Notes under the pieces: model-generated | The model's database searches: none | Seen by the model: only the letters and a program-made list of their open reading frames with translations | What the model was told of the DNA's origin: nothing | Source: an uncultured Eubacterium sp. | GTDB lineage: Bacteria; Bacillota; Clostridia; Lachnospirales; CAG-274 | Direction of reading: 5' to 3' | Assembly: GCA_900543365.1 (NCBI GenBank) | Contig: UQRG01000026.1 | Coordinates: 1-14,082, forward strand | DNA: 14,082 nt | Shown here: positions 1 through 8,831 of the stretch, one piece after another | Position numbering within the stretch: the first letter of the stretch is position 1 | Layout: each line of letters starts with the position of its first letter | Program-made: the position numbers and the translations under genes

Positions 1-221
1 TGTGGCAAATAGATATGATACCAGAAAAATTTATGTGGCTATTTAAACTTAATCCTATGTATTATGTAGTACAAGGATATAGAGATAGTATGATATATCA
101 TTTGCCTTTTTATAACAATATAAAGCAAACATTATATTTTTGGTTTGTAGTTATGGTATTAATGTTAATAGGTGGTTTGCTTTATAGAAAACTAAAGCCA
201 CATTTTGCAGATGTGTTGTAA
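1..221 (+). CDS. ABC-2 type polysaccharide export permease, C-terminal fragment (Wzm/TagG type)
   Basis: The reading frame is open from the first bases of the window, so only about the last 72 residues of the gene are present; the ATG at position 15 is an internal methionine, not the start. The fragment ends in a pattern typical of the Wzm/TagG permease family: a short amphipathic stretch around 'LNPMYYVVQGYRD', then one hydrophobic helix of about 20 residues, then a short basic cytoplasmic tail ending in FADVL. In this family the permease forms the membrane channel that carries a lipid-linked polysaccharide across the cytoplasmic membrane, driven by the ATPase encoded 12 nt downstream. The pairing with a Wzt-type ATPase supports the call. 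Whether the substrate is a teichoic acid or another wall glycan cannot be told from this fragment. Confidence 0.82.
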   Translation, partial: WQIDMIPEKFMWLFKLNPMYYVVQGYRDSMIYHLPFYNNIKQTLYFWFVVMVLMLIGGLLYRKLKPHFADVL

Positions 222-233
222 GGAGAAAGTTAT

Positions 234-1487
234 ATGGATAATGTAATTAGTGTAAAAGATTTAAGCAAAGTTTATAGACTTTATGATAAGCCTATAGATA
301 GACTAAAAGAAAGTCTAAATATTTTTCACAAAAGTTATCATAAAGAATATTATGCACTTAATAATTTGAGTTTTGAAATTAAGCGTGGAGAAACAGTTGG
401 TATAATTGGTATAAATGGTGCAGGTAAGTCAACACTTCTTAAAATAATAACAGGTGTTCTTACACCTAGTGGTGGCAATATTGAAGTTAAAGGAAAAATA
501 TCAGCATTGCTTGAATTGGGTGCAGGCTTCAATATGGAGTATTCAGGAATTGAGAATATATACTTAAATGGCACAATGATGGGGTTTTCTAAGAAAGAAA
601 TTGATAAAAAATTAGATGATATTTTAGCTTTTGCTGATATTGGTGATTTTGTATATCAACCAGTAAAGACATATTCAAGTGGTATGTTTGTTAGACTTGC
701 TTTTGCTGTAGCTATTAATGTTGAACCTGATATATTGGTGATAGATGAAGCTTTAAGTGTTGGAGATGTTTTCTTTCAGCAAAAGTGTTATAAAAAGATA
801 AAAGAATTAGCAGGCAAATCTACTGTTATTATAGTTTCTCACGATTTAAATGCTATGACAAAGTTTTGTGAGAGAATTATTGTTATGTCTGCAGGAGAAA
901 AGGCTTTTGATGGTGAGCCTAATGAAGCAATAGCTAAGTACTTTAAGTTGAAACAAGGTACATTAAAAAAAGATAAAAAATCAATTGAATTAAAATCAAA
1001 TGATTTTAATATGTATAAGTTGCCGAGTCAAAATTCCTATAGTGGAAAAATGGATGTAATTATAGAAAAATATTTTTATTCTATAAATGATGAGCCTTTT
1101 ACAGAAGTTTGTCAAAAAGACGATGAATTTAAGGTTTCTTTAGTTATTAATTCAAATATAGATATAGAAGATCCAATCGTTGGTTACCAAATAAGAGATA
1201 AATATGGTAATGAAGTTTTTGGTGAAACCTCTCTTACATCCACAGTAGACCAAGGTATAATAAAGCAAGGAAGAAATGTGATTAATTTTACTTTTGAATG
1301 GCCTGAAATAAGAGAAGGAGATTATTTTATTACATTAGGCATAGGTAATGGTACAGATGTACTTAATCAAGTTGAGGAATGTTGGATTAATAATGTAATT
1401 CATATAGTAGCAACAACTAATGGTAAAACAATATTCGGTATCTTTAATAATAATATGAAAGAATTTGATATAAACAAAATAGATTAA
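234..1487 (+). CDS. wzt: Polysaccharide ABC transporter ATPase with C-terminal glycan-binding domain (Wzt type)
   Basis: This is the 417-residue ATP-binding subunit of a polysaccharide exporter. Residues 1-240 form the nucleotide-binding domain: Walker A GINGAGKST at 59-67, signature YSSGM at 147-151, Walker B ILVIDE at 167-172 and the switch histidine H203 in VSHD. A polar linker (about 240-270) leads to a C-terminal domain (about 272-405) of predicted beta strands, matching the Wzt_C domain. In E. coli O9a this domain binds the modified end of the O-antigen and is required for export; plain TagH-type ATPases lack that Wzt-type domain. The start is set by AAGGAGA just upstream of the ATG. 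The gene lies 12 nt after the permease and 13 nt before a methyltransferase, which could supply the end modification the domain recognises. That functional link is inference. Confidence 0.92.
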   Translation: MDNVISVKDLSKVYRLYDKPIDRLKESLNIFHKSYHKEYYALNNLSFEIKRGETVGIIGINGAGKSTLLKIITGVLTPSGGNIEVKGKISALLELGAGFNMEYSGIENIYLNGTMMGFSKKEIDKKLDDILAFADIGDFVYQPVKTYSSGMFVRLAFAVAINVEPDILVIDEALSVGDVFFQQKCYKKIKELAGKSTVIIVSHDLNAMTKFCERIIVMSAGEKAFDGEPNEAIAKYFKLKQGTLKKDKKSIELKSNDFNMYKLPSQNSYSGKMDVIIEKYFYSINDEPFTEVCQKDDEFKVSLVINSNIDIEDPIVGYQIRDKYGNEVFGETSLTSTVDQGIIKQGRNVINFTFEWPEIREGDYFITLGIGNGTDVLNQVEECWINNVIHIVATTNGKTIFGIFNNNMKEFDINKID

Positions 1488-1500
1488 AGGAGGTAAATAT

Positions 1501-2697
1501 ATGAAAGACTGGAAATACTGCAATCCAAATTTTGAATGTGATAAGTTAAATTATGATTTACTCACATTTGCACCCTGGTCAGGACATAGATGTTTTGTAT
1601 ATGATTTGGTGAGAGCTTTTGAACCAAATACAGTTGTAGAACTTGGTAGTCACTATGGTTGTTCTGCATTTACATTTGCACAGGCAGTTAAGGATTTTGC
1701 TCTTGATACAAAAATGTATTTTGTTGATACTTGGCAAGGCGATGATTTTACAAAAAAGTATGATAATGATGTATATACTATTTTTTGTAAAACTGTTAAT
1801 AAATTTTATAGTAATCAAAATATAAATATGTTAAGAATGACATTTAATGAAGCTGTTGAACAGTTTGAAGATAAGTCTATTGATGTATTGCATATTGATG
1901 GTTCTCACCACTACAATGATGTTAAGTGGGATTTTGAAACTTGGTTTTCTAAAGTAAAAGATGATGGAATAATAATGCTTCACGATGTTAGTAGCGATAT
2001 AGTTTTAGGTGATGTTATGGGTTCTTATAAGTATTGGAAAGAGTTACAGGAAAAATTTAAATATACAGTTAAATTTGATTTTAGTTGGGGACTTGGATTG
2101 ATTTTTCTTGGTGAAGATAAGTACGAAATATTTAAAAACTCTGTTAATATGGATAAATATCAAAGAATTAATAATGCTCTTGATGTTGAATATAAGGATA
2201 GATTACGAAAAAATTATTTTGAAATAAAGGACAAGCAAATGTATATTGATGATTTGCTTGAACAGAAAAAAATACTTAATTCTCACTTAGAGGCTTATAA
2301 GGAAAATATACAAGCTAAGGATAAATATGCTGAAGAACTTAAGTTACAAAATGATGCAACTATAAAAGAATTAAATAATAATTGGAAAAATGAAAAGTCT
2401 GAAATTATAAATTCTTTTGACAGTGAAAAGGCAAATATTAAATCTGCCTATGAACAACAAATTGAAACAATAAAGCAGGATTATGGCGAAACTATTAAGG
2501 GTAAAGATAATTATATTACTGAGCTTGAGTCCAATGAAAATAAATTAAAAGAAGAAATAGAAAAACTTACTAACAGTATAAATGAACTTACAAGTTTAAA
2601 TAATCAAATTACTCAACAAAAGAATGCTTTTGAACAGGCGTATTATAGTACAATTAATTATAAACTTGGGCAGATAAAAAGAAAAATTATAAAGTAG
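1501..2697 (+). CDS. SAM-dependent methyltransferase with long C-terminal coiled coil
   Basis: Residues 1-210 look like a class I SAM-dependent methyltransferase of the Methyltransf_24 kind: the SAM-binding motif VVELGSHYGCS at 45-55, an acidic residue D76 after the next strand, and HIDGSHHY at 131-138 followed by LHD at 160-162. Residues about 240-378 are rich in E, K, Q, N, L and I with no proline, as expected for a long coiled coil of roughly 20 heptads. The last 20 residues (YYSTINYKLGQIKRKIIK region) are basic and amphipathic, like the tails of many Firmicute glycosyltransferases, and may touch the membrane. The start has a near-perfect AGGAGGT at 1488-1494. Beside a Wzt with a glycan-binding domain, a role in methylating the glycan or its chain end is plausible. 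The substrate is unknown. Confidence 0.82.
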   Translation: MKDWKYCNPNFECDKLNYDLLTFAPWSGHRCFVYDLVRAFEPNTVVELGSHYGCSAFTFAQAVKDFALDTKMYFVDTWQGDDFTKKYDNDVYTIFCKTVNKFYSNQNINMLRMTFNEAVEQFEDKSIDVLHIDGSHHYNDVKWDFETWFSKVKDDGIIMLHDVSSDIVLGDVMGSYKYWKELQEKFKYTVKFDFSWGLGLIFLGEDKYEIFKNSVNMDKYQRINNALDVEYKDRLRKNYFEIKDKQMYIDDLLEQKKILNSHLEAYKENIQAKDKYAEELKLQNDATIKELNNNWKNEKSEIINSFDSEKANIKSAYEQQIETIKQDYGETIKGKDNYITELESNENKLKEEIEKLTNSINELTSLNNQITQQKNAFEQAYYSTINYKLGQIKRKIIK

Positions 2698-2707
2698 GTG
2701 AAATTGT

Positions 2708-5700
2708 ATGTGTAAATTATCGGTGGTTATTCCAGTATATAATACTGAGCAATATTTGCCACGATGTATAGATAGTCTTATAAATCAGACATATAAAGAT
2801 ATAGAGTTTATATTTGTAAATGACTGCTCTCCTGAAAATGCAGAAGAAATAATCAAAAAATATCAGGAACAAGATAGTAGAATTAAGTATGTTACTTATG
2901 ATAAAAATAGGGGACTATTTAGAGCTAGAATGGCTGGTGCAGAAAAAGCGAAGGGTGAATATATTGCTTTTATGGATAGCGATGACTATGCAACCTTGGA
3001 CTTTTATAATACATTAATTAAATGTGCAGAGGAAAAAAATGCCGAAATAGCTATAGGCAAAACAATATTTAAAAATGTAAATAATGTTAATTTTGTAAGA
3101 AATCTACACGATGAGTGCTTTTTGTTTGATAAAATAGAGGGCGAAAATGTGAGAAAGGCATACTTTGGTCAAAAAGGTCTTTGCTTTTCTTGGCATACTG
3201 TCTGGAATAAAATATATAAGAAAGATTTGTGGGACAAGTGTTTTCCATATTACAAAAAAATTGATACCCACTTAATTATGACTGAAGATATAGCATTTTC
3301 ATCTTTACTCTTTTATAATGCAAAATCTGTGGCAACTGTTGAAAATGATGGCTATTTTTATTGTGAAAACGAAGGAGCTTCAACAAATGCTGCAAAAACT
3401 ACTCTTAAGCGTTTTACTAAAAATATGAGTGACATAAAAAGGGTTTTTGATTTTGTCAATGAGTATTTTGATGAAGTAGGTGCTGATAGTTATATAGTAG
3501 ATAGTTTCAATGAAACTAAGAAATATTATGCACGAATGTGGCAAGAATTGGCTGATAACACATTTAAGAGTGATGAGCTTAAGAATGCTGATGAAATAAT
3601 GAGAGATTTTATTGGCAATTTTAAGGAACATACAAACAGAGATTATCATTTTTTTGCTTCAATGAGCAGCAAGTGGAATGGTGGTTTAGAAAGCATTAAA
3701 GAAACAATTATAAAAAGTAAGTGTAAATATGTAAGTTTTGATATTTTTGATACATTGATAATGAGATATGTCTATAATCCAGAAGACATTTTTTTATTAA
3801 TGAACAAAAAATTTGAAGAAGTTTATAAATCTAATATTAGTTTTGATAAATTGAGAATTGGTGCAGAAAGAGTTTGTCGAAGGAAGTTTGGCAATAGCCA
3901 CCCTGAATATCAAGATGTTAATATTGATGAAATATACGATACTTTATCAGAGCATTATAATATCCCTTTAGATGTGGCTAAAACAATGGAGGCTGAAGAA
4001 AAGAAATTAGAAATTCAGTTTTCAAGAAGAAGAAAATCGGCCTTTGAACTTTTTGATGTAGCTAAACTTTCTGGAAAAGAAGTTATATTAACATCAGATA
4101 TGTACCTTGATGAAGCTACTATAAAAGCAATACTTGATAAGGCTGGTTATAGTGGTTACAAGAAATTATACATTTCATCTGTTTTGAGAAAAACAAAAGC
4201 AAACGGTGATATTTTTAAAGCAGTAATTAAGGATTTAGGTGCTAAAGCCAGTGATATACTCCATATTGGAGATACTTGGATAAATGATATTGAAAGACCA
4301 AAGAGCCTTGGTATTAGCACTATATTTTTTCCTAAGGCTAAGGAAGTTTTTGAAAATAAAATTAATGGAATTAATACTAATCTTTGTCATAACATTGCTG
4401 AAACAGTTAGTAGTATTATGTGCAATTCATCAAAATTTAAAGACAGTTTAGGTTATCGTTGTATGCTTGCTCTTGTAGCAGGTTATTATTTTGATAATCC
4501 TTATAGAAGTTTTAATGAAGAATCAGATTTTAATGGTTCACCTTATTTTATTGGATATTATGCTTTAGGTATGCATATGGTTGCATTATCTAAATGGATA
4601 TGTGATAATAGCCTGGAATATGACAATATATATTTTATGGCTAGAGATGGTTATCTACCTATGATTGCTTACAATATTTTTAGTAATAAAGAAAATCCTA
4701 AAGGCAAGTATATTTATACATCAAGGAAAATGCTTTTGCCAGTAATGATTGAAAGTAAGCAAGATTTCTTTGACTTACCAGTTGAATATAGGAATCATAC
4801 ACCGGAAACTATATTAGAATTGTTGAAATTTTGTTGTAAAAATTATGATTTAGATAAACTTGATTTTAATATGGATAAGACTTTTATTGATGAAAATGAG
4901 TATAATGAATTTATAAACTTTTTTATTAACAATTTATATGATGAAAATAAACACAATGAAGCTGTTGATAGGTGTAGAAAATATTACGAGCCTTTATCTA
5001 AGGGAAATAATGTATCTTTTGATATGGGGTACAGTGGAAGAATACAGACTGCTGTTTCAAAAGCCTGTGGAAAGGGAATAGATGCTTTATTTGTTCATAG
5101 TGATTCAAAGCGTTATTTTGATATGCAAAGAAAAGGTAACTATAAAATAAAAACATTTTATGACTTTTATCCTTATATGTCAGGACTTATAAGGGAACAT
5201 ATATTGTCAGATAGTTCATCATCTTGCATAGGTATTGATGAAAATATAAATTTAATATTTGACGGAATAGAAAAACTTTATCAAGATAGCTTTGTTGTAA
5301 ATCAAATTCAGCAAGGTGCTATAGATTTTGTGAAAGATTTTAAAAACATATTCATTGAATATTTAGGTTATATTGACTTTAAGCCTTGTGAGGCATCAAT
5401 GGTGTTTGAAGGTTATTTAAGATGTGGAAAAGATTTTGACAGACAAATTTTTAAGGCATCATATTTTGAAGATTTAGTTTATGGTTCAAAGGATAATATT
5501 AATATATACGAGTTTATTAAAAACTACTTAGTTACACTCCCTGTAAGTGAAGGAGCTAAAAATGCAGTAACAAAAAGGGATATGCTTGAAACTGTTGTAG
5601 CAGGACATAACAGATTAGTAAGAGCTTTTGCTTATATTATATTTGACCCAGAGCTTTTCAAATTATATATGATAGATATACTTAATAGAAATCCAAAGGT

Positions 5701-5758
5701 TTTAAGGACCTTAGTTAAAATTAAGCATATTATATTTGGAATGCCTAAAGATAAATAA
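2708..5758 (+). CDS. Three-part protein: GT2 glycosyltransferase, HAD-like domain and unnamed C-terminal domain
   Basis: The 1016 residues hold three regions. Residues 1-230 are a GT2 (GT-A fold) glycosyltransferase: SVVIPVYNTEQYL at 5-17, VNDCSPE at 37-43, the metal-binding DSD at 90-92 and the likely catalytic base in TEDIAF (E193, D194). Residues 338-560 are a HAD-superfamily domain: motif I FDIFDTL at 344-350, TSD at 462-464, K497, and GDTWINDI at 521-528. Residues 575-1010 resemble the C-terminal region of predicted HAD hydrolases found in capsule clusters (COG5610, from memory), with FMARDGY at 643-649, TSRK at 671-674 and FDMGYSG at 771-777. No membrane segment is evident, so it should be cytoplasmic. 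The frame is continuous. AGGTG at 2696-2700 overlaps the previous stop, suggesting coupled translation. The sugar donor and the HAD substrate are unknown. Confidence 0.85.
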   Translation: MCKLSVVIPVYNTEQYLPRCIDSLINQTYKDIEFIFVNDCSPENAEEIIKKYQEQDSRIKYVTYDKNRGLFRARMAGAEKAKGEYIAFMDSDDYATLDFYNTLIKCAEEKNAEIAIGKTIFKNVNNVNFVRNLHDECFLFDKIEGENVRKAYFGQKGLCFSWHTVWNKIYKKDLWDKCFPYYKKIDTHLIMTEDIAFSSLLFYNAKSVATVENDGYFYCENEGASTNAAKTTLKRFTKNMSDIKRVFDFVNEYFDEVGADSYIVDSFNETKKYYARMWQELADNTFKSDELKNADEIMRDFIGNFKEHTNRDYHFFASMSSKWNGGLESIKETIIKSKCKYVSFDIFDTLIMRYVYNPEDIFLLMNKKFEEVYKSNISFDKLRIGAERVCRRKFGNSHPEYQDVNIDEIYDTLSEHYNIPLDVAKTMEAEEKKLEIQFSRRRKSAFELFDVAKLSGKEVILTSDMYLDEATIKAILDKAGYSGYKKLYISSVLRKTKANGDIFKAVIKDLGAKASDILHIGDTWINDIERPKSLGISTIFFPKAKEVFENKINGINTNLCHNIAETVSSIMCNSSKFKDSLGYRCMLALVAGYYFDNPYRSFNEESDFNGSPYFIGYYALGMHMVALSKWICDNSLEYDNIYFMARDGYLPMIAYNIFSNKENPKGKYIYTSRKMLLPVMIESKQDFFDLPVEYRNHTPETILELLKFCCKNYDLDKLDFNMDKTFIDENEYNEFINFFINNLYDENKHNEAVDRCRKYYEPLSKGNNVSFDMGYSGRIQTAVSKACGKGIDALFVHSDSKRYFDMQRKGNYKIKTFYDFYPYMSGLIREHILSDSSSSCIGIDENINLIFDGIEKLYQDSFVVNQIQQGAIDFVKDFKNIFIEYLGYIDFKPCEASMVFEGYLRCGKDFDRQIFKASYFEDLVYGSKDNINIYEFIKNYLVTLPVSEGAKNAVTKRDMLETVVAGHNRLVRAFAYIIFDPELFKLYMIDILNRNPKVLRTLVKIKHIIFGMPKDK

Positions 5759-5786
5759 ATTTTAATTTGGAGATGTTGTATTTAAA

Positions 5787-8700
5787 ATGAATTTTTTGAA
5801 ATTTCGTAACAATAAAAAAAGTGCTATAAGTATTGTTGGATTTACTTTAGCATGGATTTTTAGTTTGTTATCTGTGGCACTTAATTGTAATATGCCCTCA
5901 AAGATAGCTAGAATTGCTATATGTGCAACTGATAGTAATAATGGTGATATAGTTGTAACTGGAATTACTGCAGACAAGGGTACAGATAGTGAGGATAGAA
6001 GAAGTTTTGGGGAGATGCAACTTAGTGGCTCTTGGAAAATAGACAAAGATAATAATAAATTAATATGTAGCCAATATGAAAGTGATGCTAAAGCATTAAT
6101 AGAAATGAGAGATGCCTCAACTGTAGATATTGATTTTGAGTCAAGTGAAAATTCAGGTGAAGCTGAAATATATATTAATGATAAGTTAGTTGATAGTGTT
6201 GACCTTATAGAAAACAGTGGAGAAACTATAATTGATAAGCAATATAATCTTAGTTATCCTAAGGTTGAAATTTTAACATATATATTATACGCTTTTAGAG
6301 CCATAGCTTTAATCGGTTTATTTATTATGTTATTATTTGGCTATATGTCTTTTAAAGAATTTATAAGAAATAAAACAAAAATTAACTTATTTAGACTTAA
6401 ATCCGGCTTAATTACTGGGTTTTTTGTTGCTATTTCCTTTGTGCTTTTGTGTACAGTTTTTCAAAATTATATATATCAAAATGTATATAAGGATAGTGTT
6501 AATTTAACTATTACAGCAACAGGTCAAAAAAGCGAAAAAGCACTTGCTAATCATATACGAATTAGAAATATTCTTGTAAATGGTGCTGAATATGATTTTA
6601 CAAAAATTCAGCTTCAAGGAGGTTGGGAATACAATACAGTTGACCATTTAATATATGTATATGACCCAACTCAACCAGTATCCTTTACTACAAACATTGA
6701 TAATATAAGAACAATAGAAATAGTTTATGTAGAGGAGGTAGGTTCAGGTATTTTTAATGTTGCTATTGATGGCAAAACAGTTGCTGTTGTAGATAGCTAC
6801 AAAAATTGTAAATGGGATAATGATAGCAAAGTTTATAAGGTATCTCAGTTAATAAATCCATATAGTTCATACAAGGTTTTGGCTATAATATTTGTATTAT
6901 TTACGGCTGTAGGCTATTTATTAAATAAAAATAATAAATACTATAAGCTATTTAATTATTTGAAGTATTTAGATTTAAGTATAATTTTAGCCTTTGTAAC
7001 CTATTTCTTCATTGCTTTTATGCAAAATGAAAATATTGGTGATGTGTTTGAATGGATGTGTAATTATCAATCATCATTTGCTAATGGTTTTTGTATAATT
7101 GCTTTATTAAACATTGCAATTACAGCCATATTTAATAAAAATTATAGAGGATTTTTGGTATTGTCTATAATTAGTATGATATTATTGACTGTCAATTATT
7201 TTAAAATACAATTTAGAGATGTGCCTTTGTTGCCTTGGGATTTTATGCTTATTTCTGTTGCTGGCTCTGTAGTATCAAGGTTTAAATTTACTCCGTCTAT
7301 AGGGTTTATATTAGCTTTGGTTATTTTTATAGTTATAGTTGTTTTAATTAAATTTGCTACTAAAAAGGTAAATGTTGATAAAATAAAATTACCAGTAAGA
7401 TTGGTTACTTTTATTGTTTCAAGTGCTTTTTTAGTAATATATGCTTTTACATTTTTATTTAACACAAGTATTAATTTGTTTGAAGCACAAAAGTTCTATT
7501 CTGAAAATGGTTTTGTACTTGCCTTTGCAGAAAGTATGCAGTACATTAACCCTGTTGATGAACCGTCTAATTATAATGAAGCAACTATGAATGAAATTGC
7601 TAATAAGATAAAAAATTCTGTTCAAGAAACTAATGGTGTTAAGCCTAATGTAATTGTTCTTATGAGTGAATCTTTTTGGGATATTACTAGGGTAAAAGAG
7701 CTAGGTTTTAAAGAAGAATTATTCCCAACATATAGAAATTTGCAAAAGACTTCACTTACTGGTGAGTTATTAACAAATGTGTATAACGGTGGTACTGTTA
7801 ATTCTGAATTTGAGGCAATTACAGGATTTTCTGTTGCTTATTTACCATCAGAATATATGCCATATCAGAGATGTATGCGACCTGATTTTTACTCTATTAA
7901 TAGCTTTTTAAAGAGCAATGGATATGATAGTCTTGCAATTCACCCATTTGAAAAAACTAATTATAATAGAAGTACAGCTTATGAATACCTAGGCTTTGAA
8001 AAGACATTGTGGGAAGATGATTTTGATGAAAATGCAGATAGAATGAGAGGCTATATATCTGACCACGCATTAACAGAAAAGATTATTGAAGAATATAAAA
8101 ACCACAAAAAAGAATCAAATTCACCTTGGTTCAATCTTTCTGTATCAATGCAAAATCACGGTGGTTATTGGGAAAGTACATTAGATAGTAATAAAAAAGT
8201 AAATGTTGATGATTCAGCATTTACAGAAACATCAAGAGGTTCTATTGAGGACTTGGCAACTGGTTTGCACTATGCTGACCTTGCTCTTGGAGAACTTATT
8301 GACTATTTTAAAACAGTTGATGAACCTACAGTAATTGTTATGTTTGGTGACCATATGTCAAATGCTGGACAAATAGGGGATACTCTCCTTGACCAATCAT
8401 CACTTATTGCTGAAAGTGACTATGACCTTTCAGGCTTTGGCAAAGATACAAATGATACTAATGCTCATAATATTTATGAGCAAAGACGAGTACCATTTAT
8501 GGCTTGGAGTAATTATAAAAATGTTAATAAAAATTGTGGAACATTAAGTGTTACACAACTTTTACCTACTGTATTATCAGAATATAATTCTATTATGCCT
8601 AGTTACTTCTATTATTTAAAAAATGCACAATCTATTCTTCCAGCTTGTGCTTCCGGTATATTTGTAAATAAAGACGGAACTTGCGATTTTGTAAGTAATA

Positions 8701-8807
8701 TGAATGAAGAACAGAAAAAACAATATGAAGAATATTGGCTTATAGAATACGATTATATCTTTGGTAAAAATTATTTAAAAAATATTTTTGATTATAATAT
8801 TGAATAA
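5787..8807 (+). CDS. LTA synthase-like sulfatase-fold enzyme with duplicated N-terminal module
   Basis: This 1006-residue membrane protein ends in an extracellular sulfatase-fold domain (about 600-1000) of the LtaS/phosphoglycerol transferase family. E628 in SESFWD, T670 in NGGTVNSEFE (the expected nucleophile), H790 in QNHGG and D855-H856 in FGDH fit the metal site and catalytic threonine of LtaS. About 390-1006 matches a complete LtaS, with membrane helices near 396-411, 432-449, 455-471, 504-523 and 538-557. In front lie about 390 extra residues: two TM-beta-domain-TM units (helices near 13-33, 163-187, 208-228 and 362-379) that are related to each other. The family transfers glycerol phosphate from phosphatidylglycerol to growing lipoteichoic acid or to sugars. 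Here it may modify the exported glycan. The only usable start follows a GGAGA with an unusually long 13-nt spacer. Confidence 0.88.
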   Translation: MNFLKFRNNKKSAISIVGFTLAWIFSLLSVALNCNMPSKIARIAICATDSNNGDIVVTGITADKGTDSEDRRSFGEMQLSGSWKIDKDNNKLICSQYESDAKALIEMRDASTVDIDFESSENSGEAEIYINDKLVDSVDLIENSGETIIDKQYNLSYPKVEILTYILYAFRAIALIGLFIMLLFGYMSFKEFIRNKTKINLFRLKSGLITGFFVAISFVLLCTVFQNYIYQNVYKDSVNLTITATGQKSEKALANHIRIRNILVNGAEYDFTKIQLQGGWEYNTVDHLIYVYDPTQPVSFTTNIDNIRTIEIVYVEEVGSGIFNVAIDGKTVAVVDSYKNCKWDNDSKVYKVSQLINPYSSYKVLAIIFVLFTAVGYLLNKNNKYYKLFNYLKYLDLSIILAFVTYFFIAFMQNENIGDVFEWMCNYQSSFANGFCIIALLNIAITAIFNKNYRGFLVLSIISMILLTVNYFKIQFRDVPLLPWDFMLISVAGSVVSRFKFTPSIGFILALVIFIVIVVLIKFATKKVNVDKIKLPVRLVTFIVSSAFLVIYAFTFLFNTSINLFEAQKFYSENGFVLAFAESMQYINPVDEPSNYNEATMNEIANKIKNSVQETNGVKPNVIVLMSESFWDITRVKELGFKEELFPTYRNLQKTSLTGELLTNVYNGGTVNSEFEAITGFSVAYLPSEYMPYQRCMRPDFYSINSFLKSNGYDSLAIHPFEKTNYNRSTAYEYLGFEKTLWEDDFDENADRMRGYISDHALTEKIIEEYKNHKKESNSPWFNLSVSMQNHGGYWESTLDSNKKVNVDDSAFTETSRGSIEDLATGLHYADLALGELIDYFKTVDEPTVIVMFGDHMSNAGQIGDTLLDQSSLIAESDYDLSGFGKDTNDTNAHNIYEQRRVPFMAWSNYKNVNKNCGTLSVTQLLPTVLSEYNSIMPSYFYYLKNAQSILPACASGIFVNKDGTCDFVSNMNEEQKKQYEEYWLIEYDYIFGKNYLKNIFDYNIE

Positions 8808-8831
8808 AATTAATAAAAAGGAGAGATTTGT

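Noticed and set aside
350..574. Minus-strand open frame inside the wzt gene, and similar minus-strand frames at 1335-1523, 1579-1818, 3380-3649, 5762-6046, 7196-7465, 9103-9309, 11871-12074 and 13212-13394
   Set aside because: They mirror well-supported + strand genes, have no recognisable domain and fit chance open frames opposite coding DNA.
1643..1825. Second + strand frame inside the methyltransferase gene
   Set aside because: It is an out-of-frame shadow with a low-complexity hydrophobic translation and no ribosome binding site, while the overlapping frame carries the SAM-binding motif.
2218..2634. Repetitive-looking A-rich stretch as a DNA repeat array
   Set aside because: The bias follows from the Lys/Glu/Asn-rich coiled coil it encodes; I see no exact DNA repeat units.
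5773..5790. Five-codon reading frame (ATG to TGA) overlapping the start of the LtaS-like gene, as a possible leader peptide
   Set aside because: The GGAG lies directly against its ATG with no spacing, so it is unlikely to be translated; such short frames are common by chance.
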